From VRUE01 sp040879985 (lineage in GTDB: Bacteria > Actinomycetota > Thermoleophilia > Solirubrobacterales > 70-9), in contig JBBDJH010000012.1 of the NCBI GenBank assembly GCA_040879985.1, forward strand, positions 1 through 64,000: DNA of 64,000 nucleotides, in the 5' to 3' direction. The notes beneath the pieces were generated by a model. It was not told where the DNA came from, made no database searches, and saw only the letters and a list, made by a program, of their open reading frames with translations. The translations under genes and the position numbers were made by a program. Below, piece by piece: positions 57,826 to 64,000 of the stretch. Every line of letters begins with the position of its first letter. Within the stretch, counting starts at the first letter, position 1.

Positions 57826-58808
57826 GGAGACGCGGCGGCGGCGGCCAACTGGCCGCAGGCGGCGTCGATGTCGCGGCCGCGGGTGAGGCGGACCGTGGCG
57901 CCGAGGCCGTGCTCGGCGAGGATCGCGCGGAAGCGCTCGATCCGCTCCGGGGGCGAGCCGTCGTAGGCGCCGGTCGGGTTGTAGGGGATCAGGTTGACCT
58001 TGTAGACACGGCGGTCGAGCAGCGCGGCGAGCTGGCGGGCGTGCTCGGGCAGGTCGTTGACCCCGTCCAGCATCACGTACTCGACGAAGATCTTGCGGCG
58101 GCGGCGGGCGCGGTAGCGCTCGCAGGCGGCCAGCACCTCGGCCAGCGGGTAGCGCTCGTTGACCGGCATCAGCCGCGAGCGCAGGGCGTCGTTGGGAGCG
58201 TGCAGTGAGAGCGCCAGGCTGAGCGGCATCTCGCACTCGGCGAGGCGGTCGATGCCGGGCACCCAGCCGACCGTCGAGATCGCCGTGCGGCGGTGGGTGA
58301 CGCCGAGCTCGGGCAGCCGTTCGCAGGCGGCCAGCACGGCGTCGATGTTCATCGTCGGCTCACCCATCCCCATGAAGACGACGTGGTCGATCGCTTCGAC
58401 GCGGCGGAAGTGCAGCGCCTGGTCGAGGATCTCGTCGGCGCTGAGGTTGCGGCCGAACTTCATCTGGCCGGTGGCGCAGAAGGTGCAGGTCAGTGGGCAG
58501 CCCGACTGCGAGGAGACGCAGACCGAGCGGCGCCCGTCGCGGTAGCGCATCAGCACCGCCTCGAGCGGCCGTCCGTCGGCGCTGTCGAAGAGCGCCTTGA
58601 CGGTGCCGTCGTCGGACTTCGCCTCGGCCCGCAGCTGCAGGGTCGAGAGCGGCACCGCCGCCTCCAGCCGCTCCCGCAGGCCCGCCGGCAGGTTGGTCAT
58701 CTCGGCATAGGAACCCACCCCGCGCGCCACCCACTCCCAGACCTGGGAGGCGCGATAGGCAGGCTCGCCCGCCTCGGCGAGGGTCTGCTGCAGAAGGGCG
58801 CGATCCAC
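57822..58808 (-). CDS. rlmN: 23S rRNA/tRNA adenine-C2 methyltransferase RlmN
   Basis: 328 residues; radical-SAM enzyme methylating A2503 of 23S rRNA and A37 of tRNAs. The iron-sulfur cysteines are in SQSGCPLTCTFCATGQMKF (about 98-116), with GMGEPTMNIDAVLAACERLP and the C-terminal NLIPYNPTGAYDGSP and catalytic cysteine in DIDAACGQLAA. Length and motifs are normal. It sits between a P450 and a DUF4234 protein with a hairpin element at its end. Confidence 0.94.
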   Translation of the reverse strand: MDRALLQQTLAEAGEPAYRASQVWEWVARGVGSYAEMTNLPAGLRERLEAAVPLSTLQLRAEAKSDDGTVKALFDSADGRPLEAVLMRYRDGRRSVCVSSQSGCPLTCTFCATGQMKFGRNLSADEILDQALHFRRVEAIDHVVFMGMGEPTMNIDAVLAACERLPELGVTHRRTAISTVGWVPGIDRLAECEMPLSLALSLHAPNDALRSRLMPVNERYPLAEVLAACERYRARRRRKIFVEYVMLDGVNDLPEHARQLAALLDRRVYKVNLIPYNPTGAYDGSPPERIERFRAILAEHGLGATVRLTRGRDIDAACGQLAAAAASP

Positions 58809-58818
58809 GCCCCCGAGT

Positions 58819-59331
58819 CTAGGGCGCGGGCGGCTGCTGCTCGGACGGCGCGACGGGTCGCTGCTGCTCGGACGGCAGCGGCGGCGGCATCTCGCTGGCC
58901 GGCGCCGGCGGCAGCTCCTGGCCGGGCAACGCTTCGGCTTCCTCGCGCCAGATGTCGTTGAGCGAGACCTGGATGTAGGCCCAGAGCCCGGGCGCGAGCA
59001 GCACGTAGAGGATGATCGCGATCCAGCCGTTGAGCGGCTCCTTGCCGGCCAGGCGCGAGGCGCCCATGACCCGCTTGGTCCCGCGCCAGTAGGTGATCAG
59101 CGCCGGGACGATGACGATCCCGCCGGGAAACAGCGCCAGCACCGAGTTGGTCGGGTTCTGGCCGAGGTCGTAGCCCTTGGCCTGGCCGTAGTCGCGCAGC
59201 TCGCGGTTGATCTTGTACCACCAGACGAGGTGGTAGATGCCGAGCGTGACGATCGGCAGCAGGGCGGCGGCCCAGGGACTGCGGACCTTGACCTCGTTCT
59301 GGGTACCGCGGATCTTCATTTCGTACGCCAT
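58819..59331 (-). CDS. DUF4234 membrane protein
   Basis: 170 residues. The DUF4234 pattern VRSPWAAALLPIVTLGIYHL leads into VWWYKINRELRDYG. Three to four hydrophobic segments follow (VLALFPGGIVIVPALITYW, IAIILYVLLAPGLWAYIQVS). A cytosolic C-terminal ~35 residues is Pro/Gln/Glu-rich (PLPSEQQRPVAPSEQQ). No known biochemical role. It is 10 bases from rlmN and not obviously tied to it. Confidence 0.85.
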   Translation of the reverse strand: MAYEMKIRGTQNEVKVRSPWAAALLPIVTLGIYHLVWWYKINRELRDYGQAKGYDLGQNPTNSVLALFPGGIVIVPALITYWRGTKRVMGASRLAGKEPLNGWIAIILYVLLAPGLWAYIQVSLNDIWREEAEALPGQELPPAPASEMPPPLPSEQQRPVAPSEQQPPAP

Positions 59332-59371
59332 GCGGGGAGCTCCTCTGGTCGGTGGCGCGGTCGGACCGACA

Positions 59372-60739
59372 CTAGCCGACGCGCAGGCGGCTGGCCACTC
59401 GGACCTCGGCGGCGACGCGCTCGCCGGCCTGCAGGGCGCCCTCCATGTAGCCGCTCCAGACGGTCGCGGTCTCGGTCCCGGCCCAGTGGATCCGGCCGAC
59501 GGGCTCGCGCAGCGCCGGGCCGCAGGCCGTCCAGCCGCCGGGGCCGAAGTTCGAGGTCGGCCCGCCGCCGGAGAACTCCTCCTCGGTCCAGGTCTGTTCG
59601 ACGTACTCGAGGGGGCGCGCGGCGGTCGGCCCGTAGAGGCGCTCGAGGCAGGCGAGGACCGCGGCGCGGCGCTCCTCGGCGGGCAGCGTTGCCAGCTCGC
59701 GCGCCTCGGGCCCGCCGACGAAGCCGAGCATCACCCCGGCCGAGCCGTCGCGCGGCGATGCGTCGAAGCTGAGCGTGACCGGGCCGGCGTCGCTGACCGC
59801 CTCGCCGCTGAGCCCGTCGGCGCGCCAGAACGGCTCCTCGTACAGCGCCATGCACTTGGTCAGCGCGCCGGGCCGCAGGCGCTCGGCCAGCTGCGGGCGG
59901 CCCGGGGGCAGCGGGTCGAGCTCGATCCGGGCGGCGATCGCCGGCGGCACGGCGACGATCGCCTGCGCCGCCTCGACCTCGACGCCGCCGGCCGAGACGC
60001 GGACGCAGGCATCGCCCTGCTCGATCCGCCGCACCGGCGCGCCGAGCCGCACCCGGTCGCCGAGCGACTCGGCAAGGCCGAGCGGCAGCAGCTGCGCGCC
60101 GCCGTCGAGGCGGTCCTGCTGGGCGCCGCCGTCGGTGTCGATCAGCTTGTCGAAGCTGCCCGCGGCGGCGACGTAGAAGAGCACGTGGAGCATCGAGAGC
60201 CGCTCGGGAGCCTCCCCCCAGACCGTGCGCCCGGCCAGGCCCATCAGGTCGCGGGCGACCTTGCTGCGCACGTTGCGCTGGCACCACTCGGCCAGCGATT
60301 CGCCGTCGAGCTCGGCGGCGCGCTCGGCCGCCCAGGGCTGCTCCGCGCCGACCACCCGCGCGAGGCGATGCAGGCGGCGGCGGACGATGAAGAGGTCCCA
60401 GAGGCCGCGTGGGTCGACGCGCGGGATCGTGCCCCGGTAGCGGCGCCGCTTGCCGCCGAGGTCGAGCAGGTTGCGGCCGGCGCCGTGCTGGGCGAAGATC
60501 TCGATCCCCAGCTCGGCGGCGAGCCGCTGCACCCGGGAGTGATCCGAGCCGACCCAGGCGCCGCCGAGGTCAACCGTCACCCCGTCGCCCATGGTCGCGT
60601 TGAGCAGCCGGCCGCCGACCCGGTCGCGCGCCTCGAGCACGACGACCTCGCGCCCCGCGTCGACCAGCGCCCGCGCCGCCGCCAACCCGGAGAGCCCGGC
60701 TCCGACGACGGCGACGTCGACTTTCTCGACTTCCGCCAC
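59372..60739 (-). CDS. Flavin-containing amine oxidase
   Basis: 455 residues. The FAD-binding GxGxxG fold VAVVGAGLSGLAAARALVDA (about 10-29), then EARDRVGGRLLNA and the C-terminal FAD contact IHWAGTETATVWSGYMEGAL (about 415-434) are typical of monoamine oxidases. Oxidises an amine to an imine with release of peroxide. It is three bases from glpX but a functional link is unlikely. The substrate is not indicated by any neighbour. Confidence 0.9.
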   Translation of the reverse strand: MAEVEKVDVAVVGAGLSGLAAARALVDAGREVVVLEARDRVGGRLLNATMGDGVTVDLGGAWVGSDHSRVQRLAAELGIEIFAQHGAGRNLLDLGGKRRRYRGTIPRVDPRGLWDLFIVRRRLHRLARVVGAEQPWAAERAAELDGESLAEWCQRNVRSKVARDLMGLAGRTVWGEAPERLSMLHVLFYVAAAGSFDKLIDTDGGAQQDRLDGGAQLLPLGLAESLGDRVRLGAPVRRIEQGDACVRVSAGGVEVEAAQAIVAVPPAIAARIELDPLPPGRPQLAERLRPGALTKCMALYEEPFWRADGLSGEAVSDAGPVTLSFDASPRDGSAGVMLGFVGGPEARELATLPAEERRAAVLACLERLYGPTAARPLEYVEQTWTEEEFSGGGPTSNFGPGGWTACGPALREPVGRIHWAGTETATVWSGYMEGALQAGERVAAEVRVASRLRVG

Positions 60740-60742
60740 GGG

Positions 60743-61741
60743 TCAGCCGTAGCGCTCGCCGATGATCGTGCGCAGCTTGGCTCGATCGTGGCGGGCGTGG
60801 ACGCGGCGCACGGTGCCCGAGCGCGAGCGCATCACCAGCGATTCGGTGCTGGCGCCGGGGCCGCGGTAGCGGACGCCCTGGAGGACGTCGCCGTCGGTTA
60901 CGCCGCTGGCCGAGAAGAAGACGTCGTCGCCGCCGCAGAGGTCGTCGGCTGTGAGCACCCGGTCGAGGTCGTAGCCGCCGTCGAGCGCGGCGCTGCGCTC
61001 CTCCTCGTCGCGCGGCCAGAGACGGCCGAGCAGCTGGCCGCCCATCGACTTCAGCGCGGCGGCGGAGAGCACCCCCTCGGGCGTGCCGCCGATCCCCCAG
61101 AGCAGGTCGACCGGGGAACGGTCGCTGACCGCGAGCAGGGCGGCGGAGACATCGCCGTCGCTGATCAGGCGGATGCGACCGCCCGCCTCGCGCACCTCCA
61201 CCATCGCCGCCTCGTGGCGGGGGCGGTCGAGCATCACCACGGTGACGTCGCCGACGCTGCCGCCTTTGCGCTCGGCGATCAGCTTCAGGGTCTCCGGCAG
61301 CGGCCGGTCGAGGTCGAGCAGGTCGGCGATCTCGTCGCCGCCCGCGATCTTTTCCATGTAGACGCAGGGGCCGGGGTCGAACATCGAGCCGCGCTCGGCC
61401 AGCGCGATCACGGCGAGAGCGCTGGGCATCCCGCGCGCGCAGAGCGTCGTCCCCTCGAGCGGGTCGACGGCGATGTCGACCACCGGCGGGCTGCCATCGC
61501 CGATCTGCTCGCCGTTGTAGAGCATCGGCGCCTCGTCCTTCTCCCCCTCGCCGATCACGACGACGCCGTCCATCGCAACCGAGTCGAGCACGTGGCGCAT
61601 CGCGTCGACCGCGGCCTGGTCGGCGGCGATCTTGTCGCCGCGCCCGACCCAGCGGGCGGCTGCCAGGGCGGCCGCCTCGGTCACCCGCACCAGCTCCAGG
61701 GCGAGGTTGCGGTCGGGCTTCGTCGTCGGGGTCTCGCTCAT
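60743..61741 (-). CDS. glpX: Class II fructose-1,6-bisphosphatase
   Basis: 332 residues; dephosphorylates fructose 1,6-bisphosphate in gluconeogenesis. The GlpX family motifs GEGEKDEAPMLYNGE (about 63-77), DPLEGTTLCARG (about 92-103) and GIGGTPEGVLSAAALKSMGG are complete. Actinobacteria generally use this class. The start is an ATG (frame MSETPTTKPDRNLALELV), divergent from the LLM oxidoreductase with 27 bases between them. Confidence 0.95.
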   Translation of the reverse strand: MSETPTTKPDRNLALELVRVTEAAALAAARWVGRGDKIAADQAAVDAMRHVLDSVAMDGVVVIGEGEKDEAPMLYNGEQIGDGSPPVVDIAVDPLEGTTLCARGMPSALAVIALAERGSMFDPGPCVYMEKIAGGDEIADLLDLDRPLPETLKLIAERKGGSVGDVTVVMLDRPRHEAAMVEVREAGGRIRLISDGDVSAALLAVSDRSPVDLLWGIGGTPEGVLSAAALKSMGGQLLGRLWPRDEEERSAALDGGYDLDRVLTADDLCGGDDVFFSASGVTDGDVLQGVRYRGPGASTESLVMRSRSGTVRRVHARHDRAKLRTIIGERYG

Positions 61742-61768
61742 CCGAGCCGCAGCCTATAAGGTCGCCAA

Positions 61769-62701
61769 ATGGCTCAGAGATGGGGACTGACGCTGCCGCT
61801 GCCCGGAACCCCCCTGCACGCCCACGAGCAGCTGGTCAAGCGGGCCGAGGCGGCCGGCTACACCGACATCTGGAGCGGCGAGACCAACGGCCCCGACGGC
61901 TTCACGCCGCTCGCCCTGAGCGCCGCCTGGACCGAGCGGGCGCGGCTGGGGACCGGTGTCGTCGGCGTCTTCCAGCGCGGCCCGGCGCTGCTCGCGCAGG
62001 AGGCGGCGGCGCTGGCCGACGCCTCGAACGGGCGCTTCGTGCTCGGCATCGGCTCCTCCTCGGACCGGATCGTCGAAGGCTGGAACGGGATCCCCTTCGA
62101 GCGGCCGCTGAGCAAGGTGCGCGAGACCGTCGAGTTCCTGCGCACGGCGCTCGACGGGGAACGCACCGCGAGCGGCTTCAAGCTCGAGACGGCGCCGGCC
62201 GAGCGGGTGCCGATCGTGCTCGCGGCACTGCGCGGCAAGATGCTCGAGCTGGCGGTCGAACGCGCCGAGGGCGCCTTCACCAACTTCCTGCCGCTCGGCG
62301 GGCTGGCCAAGGTGACCGCGCAACTCGAGCGCGCACCGCAGGGCTTCGAGTTGCTCTGCCGCTTCTTCTGCCTGCCGGGCGAGCGCGAGGCGGTCGAGCC
62401 GCTGGCCCGCTTCATGTTCTCCTCCTACATCACCGTCCCGGTCTACGCCGCCTTCTACCGCTGGCTCGGCTACGGCGAGCAGATCGACCCGATGATCGCC
62501 GCCTGGGAGTCGGGCGACCGCCAGGCCGCTGCCGCGGCGGCCCCGTGGGAGCTGATCGAGGACATGTTCGTCTTCGGCTCGCCCGCCCAGATGCGCGAGC
62601 GGCTCGACGCCTTCGTCGCCGGCGGCGTGACGCTGCCGATCCTCACCCCGATCGTCCCGCCCGACCGGCTCGGCGAGACGATCGACGCCCTCGCTCTTTA
62701 G
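61769..62701 (+). CDS. LLM-class flavin/F420-dependent oxidoreductase
   Basis: 310 residues with the luciferase-like TIM-barrel: LTLPLPGTPLHAHEQLVKRA, GYTDIWSGETNGPDGFTPL, GTGVVGVFQRGPALLAQEAA and RFVLGIGSSSDRIVEGW. This style matches the F420-dependent actinobacterial subfamilies. Uses FMN or F420 to oxidise or reduce an unknown small molecule. It shares a short promoter region with glpX, and its stop overlaps that of the convergent second HipA gene. Confidence 0.87.
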   Translation: MAQRWGLTLPLPGTPLHAHEQLVKRAEAAGYTDIWSGETNGPDGFTPLALSAAWTERARLGTGVVGVFQRGPALLAQEAAALADASNGRFVLGIGSSSDRIVEGWNGIPFERPLSKVRETVEFLRTALDGERTASGFKLETAPAERVPIVLAALRGKMLELAVERAEGAFTNFLPLGGLAKVTAQLERAPQGFELLCRFFCLPGEREAVEPLARFMFSSYITVPVYAAFYRWLGYGEQIDPMIAAWESGDRQAAAAAAPWELIEDMFVFGSPAQMRERLDAFVAGGVTLPILTPIVPPDRLGETIDALAL

Positions 62702-63993
62702 TACTCGACCTCCGCGCCTAAACCGAACGAGCGGTCGGCCGCCAGTTCGACGATCTTGTCGACGATCGGCTGGTGCCAACCTTCCTTTTTCGAGCGCGTC
62801 GCGATCGTCTCCACCGCCATGCCGACACGGGTCGCCGTGGTCGCCGCCAGGCCGCGCATCACTTCGAAGTCGAACTCGCAGGCTTCGCAGACCTCGGCCA
62901 GTTCGAGCAGGTACGACGTTTCCCCGTACTCGTCCGAGATCACCAGCCCGCGGTGGATCGGGTCGTCGTAGACGACCGTCGAGGTGATGTCGGTAAGCGG
63001 CGCGAGCCGCCACTTGCTTCCCGACCCCGCGAGCGAGGACCCCTCGCGATCGAGCAGGACGAAGTTGCTGCCGTGGACGTCGCCGTTGCCGAGGATGTAG
63101 TTGCAGAAGGCCACGGTGAGCAGGTTGACCACTTCGTCGGGGCGGCTGACCGCGTTCAAGAGCCCGCGGGCTTCGGCCCAGCCGGGAGTTCCGTTCTCCT
63201 CCTCCTCGTCGCCCTCTCCCCCGCCGTCCGGCGAGATGCCGAGCGCCTGGCAGAACGACTCGCAGTGGAGCCGCTTGACGTTCTCCCCGCCCTCGCCGAC
63301 GACCCGGTCATAGCGCGGCGAGACCAGGCAGCGCCGGCCGCCGAGCTGCTCGACGCCCGCCTTGGCGACCGGCAGGCCGACCTGGCGGCAGACCGTCATG
63401 CAGAACATCTCGTTGGCGACGTATTCGGGGTATTCGCCCGTATCGGGCTTGATCACGTGCGTGCTCGGCAGACCGGCCTCGGGCCAGGCCCAGCGCCCGC
63501 CGCCCTCGTCGTGGACGAGGGCGAGCTTGTGGCGCTGCCCGGGCAGCGTGAAGCGCATCCGCCGCTCGCCATCTGGGCCGCGAAGCCCAGACGGGGGTCG
63601 CTTGACGAGCTCGGCCAGCTCGTCCTCGCTCAGCCAGTCGGCCGAGTCGCGGTCGCGCGGCCGTGGCGACTCGCCCTCCGGCAGGAAGGTCGCCGCACCC
63701 GGGCAGTCCTGGCCCAGCTCGGCCAGCAGCAGGTAGCCATCGGCCGCGTCGATCTCCAGCTCCCGCCCGAGGCGGTCGCGGCGCGGGCCCTCGGGCAGCA
63801 GTCCCTCGACGTAGGCCTTGGTGGCCTCGGCGCTGTAGGGCTCCGGGCGGGCCGGCAGCGAGTTGCTGAGCAATGCCTTGCCCGGCCCGATCCGCTCGAC
63901 CAGCTCAGGCTCGTAGGCGAGGCGGTAATCGTTGTCGCCCGCCGGGAACAGGGTCCCGACGCGCTCCCCGTGCAGGTAGACGTCAAGACTCAA
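62698..63993 (-). CDS. hipA: Second HipA-family kinase toxin
   Basis: 431 residues from a TTG at 63993, seven bases from the window edge. The HipA N-terminal subdomain has LLSNSLPARPEPYSAEATKA, and the kinase part has STHVIKPDTGEYPEYVANE, NGDVHGSNFVLLD (Asp305, where HipA usually has N-x-D-D/x-H) and PLTDITSTVV (about 332-341). It is only distantly similar to the first HipA in this window. A TGA ending 1 base before the TTG would fit the stop of a HipB-like antitoxin gene outside the window. Confidence 0.88.
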   Translation of the reverse strand: MSLDVYLHGERVGTLFPAGDNDYRLAYEPELVERIGPGKALLSNSLPARPEPYSAEATKAYVEGLLPEGPRRDRLGRELEIDAADGYLLLAELGQDCPGAATFLPEGESPRPRDRDSADWLSEDELAELVKRPPSGLRGPDGERRMRFTLPGQRHKLALVHDEGGGRWAWPEAGLPSTHVIKPDTGEYPEYVANEMFCMTVCRQVGLPVAKAGVEQLGGRRCLVSPRYDRVVGEGGENVKRLHCESFCQALGISPDGGGEGDEEEENGTPGWAEARGLLNAVSRPDEVVNLLTVAFCNYILGNGDVHGSNFVLLDREGSSLAGSGSKWRLAPLTDITSTVVYDDPIHRGLVISDEYGETSYLLELAEVCEACEFDFEVMRGLAATTATRVGMAVETIATRSKKEGWHQPIVDKIVELAADRSFGLGAEVEY

Positions 63994-64000
63994 ATCAGAT

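Overview
The window looks like the chromosome of a very GC-rich actinobacterium. The deep-branching class Thermoleophilia (Solirubrobacterales-like) fits best. The reasons are high G+C with GTG and TTG starts, the disA-carD-ispD-ispF cluster, a SigH-like sigma factor, a type III glutamine synthetase, an F420-type LLM oxidoreductase and the CarD/ClpC/FtsH housekeeping set. This placement is inferred from gene content; no rRNA or tRNA gene was seen.

Bases 1 to about 13,920 are an accessory island with more variable base composition. It starts inside a type I restriction-modification locus (the end of hsdS, then hsdR; hsdM is presumably just outside). Next come a ParB-like protein with a long glycine linker whose stop overlaps the start of a D12-class adenine methyltransferase, a possible small ORF, and a GmrSD-like DUF262/DUF1524 nuclease. 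A decayed TM0106-family nuclease/helicase follows, then a DUF4143 ATPase bracketed by two copies of a ~66-bp direct repeat, a lone RNase H-like gene, and a MazEF-type toxin-antitoxin pair with a two-repeat operator.

From about 13.9 to 38.6 kb the content is core. It includes a sigma factor, rlmB-cysS, a coiled-coil protein, an acyl-CoA synthetase, ispF with a PHP phosphatase, a DUF389 membrane protein, ispD-carD-disA, an aldo/keto reductase, clpC, lysS, greA, dusB-coaX, a GST, folK-folB-folP, ftsH, hpt and tilS. Most lie on the minus strand. From 38.6 to 64 kb there is a HipBA module, a MerR-type adenylate cyclase, glnB-amtB (the PII protein lacks the modifiable Tyr51), a nucleoside phosphorylase, a secreted multidomain cell-wall enzyme, and a HAD hydrolase-sirtuin-FadB group. 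These are followed by glnN, a methyltransferase, a phosphoesterase, a P450, rlmN, a DUF4234 protein, an amine oxidase, glpX, an LLM oxidoreductase and a second HipA.

The most unusual signal is a set of large imperfect palindromes (about 40 to 120 bp) scattered through the core region. Several overlap stop codons. Two lie in frame inside essential genes (cysS and ispD) and add extra peptide. Two subfamilies share near-identical cores between distant copies: one pair at 29.9 and 44.4 kb, another at 22.2 and 51.8 kb. They look like an undescribed family of dispersed palindromic elements, comparable in behaviour to REP or Rickettsia palindromic elements.
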